Of a stretch of DNA of 44,701 bases, positions 17,872 to 26,439 are shown in pieces; the first letter of the stretch is position 1; the number at the start of each line of letters is the position of its first letter. The position numbers were made by a program, and so were the translations under genes. Under the pieces are notes generated by a model, which saw only the letters and a program-made list of their open reading frames with translations, made no database searches and had not been told where the DNA came from. Source of the DNA: Vulcanimicrobiota bacterium. Its GTDB lineage: Bacteria > Vulcanimicrobiota > Vulcanimicrobiia > Vulcanimicrobiales > Vulcanimicrobiaceae. Location: positions 1 through 44,701 of the forward strand of contig PMOS01000039.1 in NCBI GenBank assembly GCA_003161435.1, read 5' to 3'.

Positions 17872-19001
17872 GCGATTTCGTTCGCGACCATGCTCCTGGG
17901 ACCCGCCGCGGTGCGTGTCGCGGCGAACGGCCCCAATGCGGCGTCGCGCCCGTCGACGACGAGATCGGCGATCAGGCGGGCGGTTATCGGCGCGAGCAAG
18001 ATGCCGTTGCGGAAGTGACCGGCCGCGACGACATAGCCCTCGAGCGCGGTCGCGCCGAGATACGGGCGACCGTCGGGCGTTCCCGGCCGCAGCCCGGCCC
18101 ACGTCTCGACCACCGCAAATCCGGCCAGCGCCGGCGCGACGGCGAGCGCCGCATCGAGCAGGTCGTGCAGTCCGGCCGTGGTGACCCGCGCGTCGAAATC
18201 GCGCTCTACCGCCGTCGCGCCGACGAGTAGCCGGCCGTCGTCGCGCGGCACCAGATAGCGGTGCCCCAACCAGACCAGCGCGCGCATCGCTTTGCGCGGG
18301 AGGGCGATGGCTAGCATCTCTCCGGCGACCGGACGAACGGGGATGCGAACGTCGTCGGGGACACCGTCGAGCTCGCCCGCCCACGCGCCGGCGGCGTTGA
18401 CGACCGTCCCGACCGGCGTGAAGCCGTGCTGCGTGCGCAAACCCCGCACGCGCCGCGCGTCGCAATCGAGCGCGATGTCGGCGACGCGCTTGAAACGCAC
18501 GCCGAGGGACTCGCAGGCCGCCAGCAGCGCCCGTCCCAGGCGACGGTTGTCCACCTGCGCTTCGTTCGCCACGAACACCGCGCCGGCCAAGTCCTTCGCC
18601 AGCAGCGGCTCGCGCGCGAGCACGTCGCCTCGGCCGAGCATTGTCACTTCGCCGCCGTTGCGACGGTACATTTCGGCGTGAACGGCGAGGTCGGCTAACC
18701 GCGCGTCGTCGAGCGCAATGTGCAGCGTCCCGTCGCGCCGCAACCGCGCATCGACGCCGCTTCGTTCGCGCACATCCTCGACGAACACCGGGTACATCGC
18801 CAACGATTCGCGGCAGAGCGCCAACATCGCCGCGTCCGGCAGCTCCTCGCTGAACGGCGCGAGCATGCCGGCCCCCGCCCACGACGCTGCCCGCGCCGGC
18901 TCGTCACGATCGAACACCGTTACCGCGACATCGCGTTTGGCGAGCTCATACGCGACTCCCAGCCCGATCAGCCCCGCCCCAACGACCGCGACGTCAGCCA
19001 T
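17868..19001 (-). CDS. thiO: Glycine oxidase
   Basis: The FAD enzyme oxidises glycine to the dehydroglycine (iminoacetate) used by ThiG, with oxygen as acceptor. It has 377 residues from ATG 19001. The dinucleotide fold is VAVVGAGLIGLGVAYELAKR at the N-terminus. DAO-family features include GAGMLAPFSEE, NAAGAWAGEL, VETWAGLRPGTPDGRPYLG and the FAD-contacting VVAAGHFRNGILLAP near the C-terminus. Using ThiO rather than the radical-SAM ThiH points to an aerobic lifestyle. It is the first gene of thiO-thiS-thiG-rhodanese. I found no TPP riboswitch in the short gap before it. Confidence 0.94.
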   Translation of the reverse strand: MADVAVVGAGLIGLGVAYELAKRDVAVTVFDRDEPARAASWAGAGMLAPFSEELPDAAMLALCRESLAMYPVFVEDVRERSGVDARLRRDGTLHIALDDARLADLAVHAEMYRRNGGEVTMLGRGDVLAREPLLAKDLAGAVFVANEAQVDNRRLGRALLAACESLGVRFKRVADIALDCDARRVRGLRTQHGFTPVGTVVNAAGAWAGELDGVPDDVRIPVRPVAGEMLAIALPRKAMRALVWLGHRYLVPRDDGRLLVGATAVERDFDARVTTAGLHDLLDAALAVAPALAGFAVVETWAGLRPGTPDGRPYLGATALEGYVVAAGHFRNGILLAPITARLIADLVVDGRDAALGPFAATRTAAGPRSMVANEIA

Positions 19002-19020
19002 CGGGTTCACCGACCGTGCA

Positions 19021-20382
19021 ATGACGAGCACGGTTGCGGGGGCGGTGCAACCCGAGAACGAATCGCCGGTCGTGCGACTCGCGTGGGCTGTGGGAACGCT
19101 GACGTGCATCGTGTTCGCTGCGCCGGTCGCCGCGACCGCGCGCGGCGAAGCGTCGTATCGACTGGCGGAGACGCGCGAACCGGTTCCCGCGTCCGCGCGC
19201 GCCGTCCGAACGCCCGTCTGGTCGCAGCCGTATGACAGAGACGCGTCCGCCTTCGGTTCGGGTGCGCTCTTGGCGGACGGATCGGGCGCGGTCGCATTCG
19301 CGTCGGGGGGACGAATGTGCTCGTTCTCCGAGGACGACGGGCGACGTTTGTGGTGCGCGGAGCCCGGGCACGGTCCGGCATACGCGGGCGGCGCCGTAGC
19401 CTATGTGCTCGGCGGCGGCGGCGTCCTTGCGGTGGACGCGCGAACCGGGAGGACGCTATGGCGTCGTGCAGGACCTCGATTTGTCTGGCCGAGCCGCGAC
19501 GGATTTCTCGTCGCGCGATATGACCGGGACAGCTTCACCACCGCGATCGCAGAGGCGAACCGCGCAGGACACACCGTGTGGTCGGGCCGGTATGGCGGCG
19601 GAAACTCCGAAGCGCCGTTCGTAGCGCCGCCGTTCGCATTCGCGCGCACGATCACGTCCGGAGCTACGCTCGTGGCAACCGAGTATGTCTTCCGCGTAGG
19701 AGCCGGCGGTGGCTACGATACCGCGATCGTCGGCGCTTGGGCGCTCTTGAGCACCGATGCCTCGTCCGCAATTGTCCAGACCGTGGGCGTAGGAGAGATG
19801 CAAGACCACTTCCTTTCGCTGAACGTGGTGGTCGTCGACCTGCGCACAGGGCGGTACACGGCACGCTATTACTACGAACCCGACTACGACGCGAACCTTT
19901 CCGCGTACGATCAGCTCATCACGCCCGGTTCTTCGGGCGGAAAGAACGCGGTCGACGGTCAGACGTTGTACATGACGATCGGTCCCCGACTCTATCGGTA
20001 CCACCTGGGCCCCCCAAAGGGGCAACGCCCGTTACTCATTTCGAGCCTCGGAACGTATATCGGCGGACCGTATGCCGGAGCGCTCTACGTCTCGCGTCCC
20101 GACGGGGTGTGGGCCCTCCGGCCCGGCGATCGTTCGGTACAAATGCAGCTCGTCGCGCCGTCGGCTGCCCCATTCAACACCATCGCGATCGTGGGTCGAA
20201 CCGCCTACATCGCGTTCGCGAACGGAGAGCTGCGCGGCGTCGACGTCGCCGACGGCCGCACGACGCTGGAAGCAAAGAGCTGCGTTACCGGCAACATCGG
20301 CATCGGCCGCAAACGCATCTTCGTAACCTGCGTTTCGGGCCCACTCCGCGTCGTCGCTTTCCCGCGCCCTGACGTACCGTAA
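19021..20382 (+). CDS. Secreted beta-propeller protein with PQQ-like repeats
   Basis: The 453-residue protein has a signal-like hydrophobic stretch at about 19-38 (RLAWAVGTLTCIVFAAPVAATA). It is followed by repeated blade-like units such as GGGVLAVDARTGRTLWRR and DDGRRLWC, the pattern of PQQ-type beta-propellers that are usually scaffold or assembly proteins rather than dehydrogenases. The ATG at 19021 is only 19 bp from the divergent thiO start, so the real start may be the GTG at 19072, giving a shorter n-region MRLAW. No cofactor site is visible. It converges with the ETF-QO/brnT operon. Confidence 0.75.
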   Translation: MTSTVAGAVQPENESPVVRLAWAVGTLTCIVFAAPVAATARGEASYRLAETREPVPASARAVRTPVWSQPYDRDASAFGSGALLADGSGAVAFASGGRMCSFSEDDGRRLWCAEPGHGPAYAGGAVAYVLGGGGVLAVDARTGRTLWRRAGPRFVWPSRDGFLVARYDRDSFTTAIAEANRAGHTVWSGRYGGGNSEAPFVAPPFAFARTITSGATLVATEYVFRVGAGGGYDTAIVGAWALLSTDASSAIVQTVGVGEMQDHFLSLNVVVVDLRTGRYTARYYYEPDYDANLSAYDQLITPGSSGGKNAVDGQTLYMTIGPRLYRYHLGPPKGQRPLLISSLGTYIGGPYAGALYVSRPDGVWALRPGDRSVQMQLVAPSAAPFNTIAIVGRTAYIAFANGELRGVDVADGRTTLEAKSCVTGNIGIGRKRIFVTCVSGPLRVVAFPRPDVP

Positions 20383-20394
20383 CGACGCGCTCAA

Positions 20395-20461
20395 ATCCCC
20401 GTGTAGACTGGGCCTTTTCCGCCTTGGGGCGAGACCCAGGTGATGATCTGGCAGCGTTCCA
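20395..20461 (-). pseudogene. Detached second copy of the ETF-QO gene 3' end
   Basis: This 67-bp stretch matches 20979-21045, inside the intact ETF-QO gene, at 58 of 67 positions. Read on the minus strand it keeps the same frame and gives QIITWVSPQGGKGPVYTGI then a stop, against QIITWVPPQGGEGPVYTGM in the intact gene. Most differences are silent or conservative. It has no upstream part of the gene and lies just beyond the antitoxin, in the same orientation as the intact gene, so the two copies bracket the BrnT/antitoxin pair. Confidence 0.85.
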
Positions 20462-20469
20462 CCGCGGCG

Positions 20470-20712
20470 TCAACCACTCGCCGGGCGACGTCTCGATTTC
20501 GACGATCTAGGCGTCGCACGCGCCGGCGCGATTTCAGAAGCCGCCTCGATGACTGACCGAAGCACCCGGTTCACCTGTTCGGACGTCTTGAAGCGCCGCG
20601 CAATGTCCGCCTCGAGGACGACGACGTTGGTACCGTGGGCGTAGCGCGCGGCGTAAACGCCGCGCTTGCCGCCGGTGAAATCAACCTCATTTGGAATGTC
20701 AACCTTGCTCAT
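20470..20712 (-). CDS. Antitoxin of a BrnT toxin (CopG/BrnA-like)
   Basis: From ATG 20712 the protein has 80 residues. The centre AARYAHGTNVVVLEADIARRFKTSEQVNRVLRSVIE is the ribbon-helix-helix-like antitoxin type repeatedly found after BrnT: a strand for DNA contact and two helices. It overlaps the end of the toxin gene by 14 bp. Its basic tail is SSKSRRRPASG. It should neutralise BrnT and repress the module. An in-frame ATG at 20781 would add 23 residues but lies deep inside the toxin gene. Confidence 0.8.
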   Translation of the reverse strand: MSKVDIPNEVDFTGGKRGVYAARYAHGTNVVVLEADIARRFKTSEQVNRVLRSVIEAASEIAPARATPRSSKSRRRPASG

Positions 20713-20968
20713 ATTGCTTTCGCTCACGACGCGTCGCCAGTCGGGCGCTGATGATTCGGACTCTATCGCCTCGGTCGGCATGGGCTATGACGATGATCTT
20801 ACCACGCCGACACCGCCCCGTTGTAAAGAACCGCTGCGCTTCAAACCGGTCATGCGGAACCGTCAAGGTCAATGGGTCCTCAAAGACCGTCGTGGCCTCC
20901 TCGAACGTGACCCCGTGCTTCGTCGCATTGGCCCGCGCCTTTCTCGGATCCCACTCGAACTCCAGCAA
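20699..20968 (-). CDS. brnT: BrnT-family ribonuclease toxin
   Basis: The 89-residue toxin has the family pattern FEWDPRKARANATKHGVTFEEA, then VFEDP, RFEAQRFFTTGR, and the C-terminal RIISARLATRRERKQYE, the BrnT/RelE-like fold that cleaves RNA. The start is TTG, 6 bp after the ETF-QO stop and on the same strand, with GGGGATG of the ETF-QO end as the only possible ribosome binding site. Toxin translation is therefore probably coupled to that core gene. It is the first gene of the cassette bounded by ETF-QO 3'-end copies. Confidence 0.88.
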   Translation of the reverse strand: MLEFEWDPRKARANATKHGVTFEEATTVFEDPLTLTVPHDRFEAQRFFTTGRCRRGKIIVIAHADRGDRVRIISARLATRRERKQYEQG

Positions 20969-20974
20969 TAGAGC

Positions 20975-22630
20975 CTACATCCCCGTGTAGACGGGGCCTT
21001 CGCCGCCTTGCGGGGGGACCCAGGTGATGATCTGGTAGGGATCCATGATGTCGCAGGTCTTGCAGTGCACGCAGTTCGAGAAGTTGATCTGCAGCCGCCC
21101 TTCGGCCGGAGCCGAGCCCTTTTTTGTGAACGCGGGCTCGTACACTTTCGCCGGGCAAAAGTACTGACACGGATTGCCATACTCGACGGTGCAGCGATCG
21201 GCGCAGATGTTCGTGTCGGAAACGTGCAGGTGCGGCGGCTGGTCCTCGTCGTGGATCGCACCGCTCTTGTACACGTCGGTCAGCTTGTCGAAGGTCAGCT
21301 TACCGTCAGGCACGACGCGGTGCGTCACCTGCGTTGGGGTGAGCTCGCTGCGCTTCTTCATCCGCTCGTGACCGTACTCGCCGGCCAGCTTGTCCTTGAT
21401 GCCGAAGCCGCGTCCGCCGGTCATCATCCCCAGTTGCGCATTCATCAAGCCGCCCCAGATCCCGGTGCTGAACCCTTGGTGGAAATTCCGGGCGGCATGG
21501 AGCTCGGTGAACGCCCACGAGTCGCGGAACTTGTCGTCGTAGGCGCTGAGGGCGGCTGACGACGTATCGTCTTTTTGCAGTGCGTCGAAGATCGTTTCCG
21601 CGGCCATCATGCCGGACTTCATCGCGAGGTGGATGCCCTTGAGCCGCAGCCCGTTCAGAAAACCCGCGCTGTCGCCGACGATGCACAGCCCGTCGGCGAA
21701 GAAGCGCGGCATCGCGTGCAGACCGCCTTCAGGGATCGCTTTCGCGCCGTAACGGATCATCTCGCCACCCTCGAGCAACGGACGAATCGCCGGATGCAGC
21801 TTGTAGCGCTGGAAGTTGTCGTGCGGGTCGGTCGTCGGATCCGCATAGTCGAGTCCGGTCACCAGGCCGATGTCGACGATGTCGCCGGTCATCCCGTAGA
21901 TCCAGCCGCCTCCGAACGTGTTCCATAGCGGCGCACCCAGCGTGTGGATCACGCTGCCCGCCGCGAGCCGTCCGGGCACGCGCCACAACTCCTTGATGCC
22001 GACGGCGTAGACTTGCGGATCGCGGTCGCGATCGAGACCGAGCCGCGCGATCGCCGTCTTGGTCAACGTGCCGCGCGGACCCTCGCCCAGCACGACGACC
22101 TTCGCCATCAGATCCGGTCCCGGCTCGAAATTCGATTTGTGCGATCCGTCGTGCGCGACACCCTTGTCGCCGATGCGAACGCCGACCACCCGGTCTCGGT
22201 CCCACAAGAGCTCTTGGCCCGGAAACGCCGGAAACACGTCGACGCCGGCCTCTTCCGCCTTCGCCGCCAGCCACTTGGTGAGGTTTGAGAGCGAGGTGAC
22301 GTATTTGCCGTGATTGTTGAGCGCCGGCGGCGTGAACGGCGCTTGGATCTTGCCGCCGTTGGTGAGAAACCACAACGCGTCGCTGCCGACCGCGACGTCG
22401 AGGCCGCCGGTGATGTCCTCGCCGGGGAACAGCTCCGTGAGTGCTTTCGGATCGACGACGGCGCCGGAGAAGCCGTGGTTGCCGATCTCGCCGCCCTTCT
22501 CGATCACCATCACGGCGATCTCCGCGCCGGCCGCTGCGGCGAGCCGGCGTAGGAGGATCGCACCGGCGAGCGACGCCGGGCCGGCACCGACGAACAGGAC
22601 GTCGACTTCGAGGGAATCGCGCTCAGGCAT
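20975..22630 (-). CDS. Electron transfer flavoprotein-ubiquinone oxidoreductase
   Basis: ETF-QO passes electrons from reduced ETF, loaded by acyl-CoA and amine dehydrogenases, to the quinone pool at the membrane. It has 551 residues from ATG 22630. The FAD fold VLFVGAGPASLAGAIL starts at residue 11. Internal signatures are GNHGFSGAVVDPKAL, GEGPRGTLTK and GDSAGFLNGLRLKGIH. The C-terminal 4Fe-4S cluster is bound by FCPAKVYEP and NCVHCKTCDIMDP. It ends the operon glcF - M14 peptidase - ETF-QO, and brnT follows after 6 bp. The upstream reading frame is longer but the domain starts here. Confidence 0.95.
   Translation of the reverse strand: MPERDSLEVDVLFVGAGPASLAGAILLRRLAAAAGAEIAVMVIEKGGEIGNHGFSGAVVDPKALTELFPGEDITGGLDVAVGSDALWFLTNGGKIQAPFTPPALNNHGKYVTSLSNLTKWLAAKAEEAGVDVFPAFPGQELLWDRDRVVGVRIGDKGVAHDGSHKSNFEPGPDLMAKVVVLGEGPRGTLTKTAIARLGLDRDRDPQVYAVGIKELWRVPGRLAAGSVIHTLGAPLWNTFGGGWIYGMTGDIVDIGLVTGLDYADPTTDPHDNFQRYKLHPAIRPLLEGGEMIRYGAKAIPEGGLHAMPRFFADGLCIVGDSAGFLNGLRLKGIHLAMKSGMMAAETIFDALQKDDTSSAALSAYDDKFRDSWAFTELHAARNFHQGFSTGIWGGLMNAQLGMMTGGRGFGIKDKLAGEYGHERMKKRSELTPTQVTHRVVPDGKLTFDKLTDVYKSGAIHDEDQPPHLHVSDTNICADRCTVEYGNPCQYFCPAKVYEPAFTKKGSAPAEGRLQINFSNCVHCKTCDIMDPYQIITWVPPQGGEGPVYTGM
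20979..21045 (-). repeat. Direct repeat copy within the intact ETF-QO gene
   Basis: These are the last 22 codons of the ETF-QO gene, 87% identical to 20395-20461 and in the same direction. Together the two copies form the boundaries of a 517-bp insert carrying brnT and its antitoxin. Confidence 0.85.
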
Positions 22631-22683
22631 GACCCGCCCGCGTTCGCGCAGCGGCGTGGCGGCTCCCGGGGCCGCGCACGCCG

Positions 22684-23466
22684 CTACGACGCGGCGAGCA
22701 CGGCGGTCGCGAAGAGCCGGTGCGCGGCGATACGCTCCTGCCACGGGCGCGGACGCGGCGTCTCGAAGGTCAGCGCGACCGGCGTTCCGCGGTACATCGA
22801 CGCCAGCGAGCCGGGCAGCCCCTCGAACGCGCGGACCTCGGCCTCGTAGTCGACCAGCACGGCACCACGCTCCACGCGGTACATAGCGCCGGCATCGAAG
22901 CCGGCCGGCAAGCCGAGATCGAAATCATCGCCGAGCGCTTGCGCGGGGATCCCCGCATCATCGAGCGCGCGCACGACGAGCGGCGAGAACTTCGGCGAAA
23001 AGCCGGGTCGCAGCGGCTCGTAGACGTAGCATCCGTCAGCTTCGAAGTCTTCGTGCATATCGAGCGTGAGCAGGAAGCGCCGATCGCGGTTGGCGGTCAG
23101 GACCGCGCGCGCCTCCGGCGTCGTGCCGCCGCGCGAGAAGGACCGGTTGATGTCCTGACCTTCGGCGTTCGAGCGCGTTCCGGCGACGTACCCGCTGGGG
23201 TTCAAACACGGCCAGATCCGGTACGCAAAGCGCGGATCGAGCAGACCGTCACGCACGATCGACAACAACGCCCACGGCGCAGCCGGTTCGTCGCCGTGCA
23301 CGCCGGCCGAGATTGCGACGGTCGGCGCCGACGCGTCACCGATCTCGGCGACGAGCAGCGTACGCGGCGCACCGACGCACGCGATCTCGCGGACGCGCAC
23401 GCCGAGCGCGCGCAGCGCGCGCCACTCCCGGGCTAAGTCATCGTAGTCCGTACGCGCATCGTGCAC
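22684..23466 (-). CDS. M14-family zinc carboxypeptidase/deacylase-like protein
   Basis: The 260-residue protein shows the zinc motif VHGDEPAAPW (His and Glu), the arginine/asparagine-type motif NAEGQDINRSF and the third ligand region LDMHEDFEADGCYVYEP. This places it in the succinylglutamate desuccinylase/aspartoacylase-like M14 group. The GTG start is 7 bp after the glcF stop, so it is cotranscribed with glcF and ETF-QO, an unusual partner for two electron-transfer proteins. The substrate is unknown: an amino-acid conjugate or short peptide. Confidence 0.82.
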   Translation of the reverse strand: MHDARTDYDDLAREWRALRALGVRVREIACVGAPRTLLVAEIGDASAPTVAISAGVHGDEPAAPWALLSIVRDGLLDPRFAYRIWPCLNPSGYVAGTRSNAEGQDINRSFSRGGTTPEARAVLTANRDRRFLLTLDMHEDFEADGCYVYEPLRPGFSPKFSPLVVRALDDAGIPAQALGDDFDLGLPAGFDAGAMYRVERGAVLVDYEAEVRAFEGLPGSLASMYRGTPVALTFETPRPRPWQERIAAHRLFATAVLAAS

Positions 23467-23473
23467 CGGTCGC

Positions 23474-24796
23474 TCAGGGCAGCGGCGTGCCGTTGATAGC
23501 GGCGTCGAGCAGCTCGATCGGGTGGGCGCAGCGCAAAGCGAAGCCGCTCTCGCGGGCGATCGACTGCATCTGCAGCGTGCAGCCGGGGTTCGCGCTGGCG
23601 ACGAGGTCGGGCGCGACGCTGCGGACGTTCTCCACCTTGCGTGCGCCGATCTCGTGGGCCGACTTCGGCTCGAACAGGTTGTAGGTGCCGGCGCTACCGC
23701 AGCACTGGTCGCCGCTGGGGATCTCGAGCAGCTCGAGCCCCGGGATCGTGCACAGCAGAGCTCGGGGTTGTGCGCGAACGCGCTGGGCGTGCGCGAGATG
23801 GCACGCGTCGTGATACGCGACGCGCAGGTTGAGCGGCCCGCGCCGCGCGCGCGGCTCGAGCGTTGCGAGGTATTCGTTGATGTCGCGCACTTTCGCCGCG
23901 AATGTTTGCGCGCGCGTGCGCCACTTGGGCTCGTCGTACAGCAGGCTGCCGTACTCCTTGAGCGTCGAGCCGCAGCCGGCGGCATTGATCAGGATCGCGT
24001 CGACGGGCTCGCGCTCGAAGCGCGCGATCAGCGCGCGGGCGAATCGTTTCGCCTCCTCGGTGCGGCCGCTGTGGAGCGAGAGCGCGCCACAGCAACCCTG
24101 GCCGGGCGGGATGACGACGTCGCACCCTTCGGCGCTCAGCACGCGGATCGTCGCGGCGTTGACGCCGGGAAAGAACACGCGTTGCACGCAGCCGGCGACG
24201 AGCGCGACACGGGCGCGCTTCGTCCCTCGGGCTCGTGTGAATGCCGGTAGCGACGCGAAGGCATCGCGCAGCGTTACCGGCGGCGCCATCGTCGCGAGCT
24301 GGCGCAGCCGGTGCGGCAGCAACTTGCCCAGCGGCCCGGCCGCCGCGCGGGTGAAACCGAGCTTGCCGGCGAGCAACAACGCGGGCACCATCGCGCGCAA
24401 CCGGTGCGGGTACGGAAACGTCGCAAAGACGAACTCGCGAAACGCACGGTCTTCCGGCGGTCGCGTCACCGATGCCTCGACGCGCTCGCGCGTCGCTTCG
24501 ATCAACAGGTCGTAGCGCACGCCCGACGGGCAAGCCGTCACGCATGCCATGCAGCCCAGACATGCGTCGATGTGTCCGGCGACGACGTCGTCGAGCGGGA
24601 TCGCGCCCTCGGAGACGCCTTTCATCAAGTCGATCCGCCCACGCGGCGAATCCATCTCCTCGCCCCATGACACATACGTCGGACACGCCGGCAAACAGAA
24701 CCCGCAATGCACGCAGTCCGAGATCAGCGAGTCGTAGGTACGCGGTTCCGTTTGGGTGGGAGACCCCGTTTGCCGAGTATCCGTGGCGTCGGGCAT
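23474..24796 (-). CDS. glcF: Glycolate oxidase iron-sulfur subunit
   Basis: GlcF is the Fe-S subunit of membrane-linked glycolate dehydrogenase GlcDEF. It receives electrons from GlcD and passes them on to quinone. The 440-residue protein has two 4Fe-4S motifs, C28-x2-C31-x2-C34-x3-C38 and C79-x2-C82-x2-C85-x3-C89, and two CCG domains (GQGCCGALS, GDQCCGSAGTYN). It is separated from glcDE by two genes and lies on the same strand. It leads an operon with an M14 protein and ETF-QO, so glycolate oxidation and flavoprotein electron entry may be made together. Confidence 0.94.
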   Translation of the reverse strand: MPDATDTRQTGSPTQTEPRTYDSLISDCVHCGFCLPACPTYVSWGEEMDSPRGRIDLMKGVSEGAIPLDDVVAGHIDACLGCMACVTACPSGVRYDLLIEATRERVEASVTRPPEDRAFREFVFATFPYPHRLRAMVPALLLAGKLGFTRAAAGPLGKLLPHRLRQLATMAPPVTLRDAFASLPAFTRARGTKRARVALVAGCVQRVFFPGVNAATIRVLSAEGCDVVIPPGQGCCGALSLHSGRTEEAKRFARALIARFEREPVDAILINAAGCGSTLKEYGSLLYDEPKWRTRAQTFAAKVRDINEYLATLEPRARRGPLNLRVAYHDACHLAHAQRVRAQPRALLCTIPGLELLEIPSGDQCCGSAGTYNLFEPKSAHEIGARKVENVRSVAPDLVASANPGCTLQMQSIARESGFALRCAHPIELLDAAINGTPLP

Positions 24797-25001
24797 GAGC
24801 CCTTCATCTTCAAGGGCGGCGCCGCCGGCTCCGCCGTTGACGCGATCATCGGGCCTCGACCATAGCGCCGATAAGGGTTTCCCCCCATGTTGCGCCGCGC
24901 AGTGGGCGTGCTACGGTTTACCTTGCCCCCTAACCGAGGGTCCCCATCACCATGCATCCGCGCTCGTCAACGAACGATGGGCTCTCGAGAGGTAGACCGC
25001 A

Positions 25002-26393
25002 ATGCGCCTGCTCCGCCGGGTTTCGGACTCTTCTTTGAGCCGATTCGCATCTTCGCCGGGACCGAAAAGGCTGCTTGGCGTTGCGGCCGTGACCTTGCTC
25101 AGCGTCGCGCTCACGCACTGCAGTAACTCAGGCGGCACGGCATCGACGGTCCCGAACCCGACCACGGTCCCAACCGCATCGCCGTCGCCCTCGAGCAACC
25201 CGTCGTCGAATCCGACGGCCACCCCGTCGCCAAGGCCGTCCGGTAGCCCGAGTTCGTCGCCAACTGCGACGCCGAGCCCGACAGCGAAGCCCACCGCAAC
25301 GCCGACCCCGAGCCCGACGCCGACAGCCAAGCCGAGCCCCACCGCGACGCCGACCCCCACGGCGACGCCGAAGCCGGCGCCTTCCGGGCAAATCTACGTC
25401 GCGGACTTCGCGAAAAACAGCATCTTCGTCTATGCTGCAAACCCCAGCGGAACGCTGAACGAAGCGCCGCTCGCGACGATCGCCGGAAGCAATACCGGTC
25501 TGAACCAGCCGCAGGGCATTGCCGTCGATGCCAGCGGCAGGATCTACGTCGCGAATGACATCTCGAATGTCGCCGGGGCCGGCATCCTCAGCGCAGGCGG
25601 CTACATCACCGTCTACGCGGCAAATCCGAGCGGGACGCTCAACGAAGCGCCGCTCGCGACGATCACGCAGGCCGTGGCCCAAACTGGTGCTGTATTGCCC
25701 GGGTTTCCCTCCGCTATTACGCTCGACTCGAGCGGAAAAATCTACCTCGCGACCGGGGACTACGGGGCGGGCGGCGGCGGTACCGTTTTGGTCTTCCCGG
25801 CGAATCCAAGCGGAACGACCACGCAAACTCCCATCGGCACGATCAATACCGTGGGCTTCGCCTTCACCGGTATCGCCCTCGACGCAGCGAGAAGAATTTA
25901 CGTCGCAAACCCCTTCCCTCAAGCGAACGCGCCCGCTGAAGTCGCCGTCTTCGCAGCAAACCCGACCGGGGTCGTGAGCGGGGTGCCGGTCGCGACGATC
26001 GTCGGAAGCAATACCGGGGAGGACAATCCCATCGGCATCGCTCTGGACGCAAGCGGGAAGATCTACGTCGCCAACTTCGGCCAGTACGCTCCCGGGATCC
26101 CGAGCATCACCGTCTATGCCGCCAATCCGACCGGGACGCTCAACGAAGCACCGCTCGCGACGATCGCCGGCAGCAACACCGCCCTGATCAATCCAACCGC
26201 CGTCGCGATCGATGCGACCGGCAAGGTCTACGTCGGGAACGCAGGCGCGAGCATCACGGTCTACGGTGCGAACCCGAGCGGAACGCTGAACGAAGCTCCG
26301 ATCGCGAAGATTTCCGGAAGCAACACGGGCCTCACATCTCCACCCAACGGCCTCACAGGCTTGGGCCAACCCATCAGTCTCACGGTCCACTGA
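25002..26393 (+). CDS. Lipoprotein with Pro-Thr linker and NHL/YncE-like beta-propeller
   Basis: The 463-residue protein has a long basic n-region, the hydrophobic LLGVAAVTLLSVALTHC with lipobox cysteine near residue 40, then about 85 residues of Pro/Thr/Ser repeats (PTATPTPSPTPT). Six or seven repeats follow of the type GIAVDASGRIYVAN...ITVYAANPSGTLNEAPLATI. These are NHL/SMP-30-like propeller blades; the near identity between blades suggests recent internal duplication. GAGAGG lies 12-13 nt before the ATG. It should be a surface-exposed binding or structural protein; the ligand is unknown. The 205-bp gap before it holds no other recognisable feature. Confidence 0.85.
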   Translation: MRLLRRVSDSSLSRFASSPGPKRLLGVAAVTLLSVALTHCSNSGGTASTVPNPTTVPTASPSPSSNPSSNPTATPSPRPSGSPSSSPTATPSPTAKPTATPTPSPTPTAKPSPTATPTPTATPKPAPSGQIYVADFAKNSIFVYAANPSGTLNEAPLATIAGSNTGLNQPQGIAVDASGRIYVANDISNVAGAGILSAGGYITVYAANPSGTLNEAPLATITQAVAQTGAVLPGFPSAITLDSSGKIYLATGDYGAGGGGTVLVFPANPSGTTTQTPIGTINTVGFAFTGIALDAARRIYVANPFPQANAPAEVAVFAANPTGVVSGVPVATIVGSNTGEDNPIGIALDASGKIYVANFGQYAPGIPSITVYAANPTGTLNEAPLATIAGSNTALINPTAVAIDATGKVYVGNAGASITVYGANPSGTLNEAPIAKISGSNTGLTSPPNGLTGLGQPISLTVH

Positions 26394-26439
26394 CGCTGGC
26401 CGAACGAGAACTGTACAAGCGGCCGACTAGCGGCCCAGC

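Noticed and set aside
18990..19030. TPP riboswitch before thiO
   Set aside because: The gap to the divergent gene is 19 bp, and none of the conserved TPP aptamer segments is visible there.
25140..25380. Repetitive DNA that could look like a CRISPR or satellite array
   Set aside because: It encodes the in-frame Pro-Thr/Ser linker of a lipoprotein; there are no unique spacers of fixed length.
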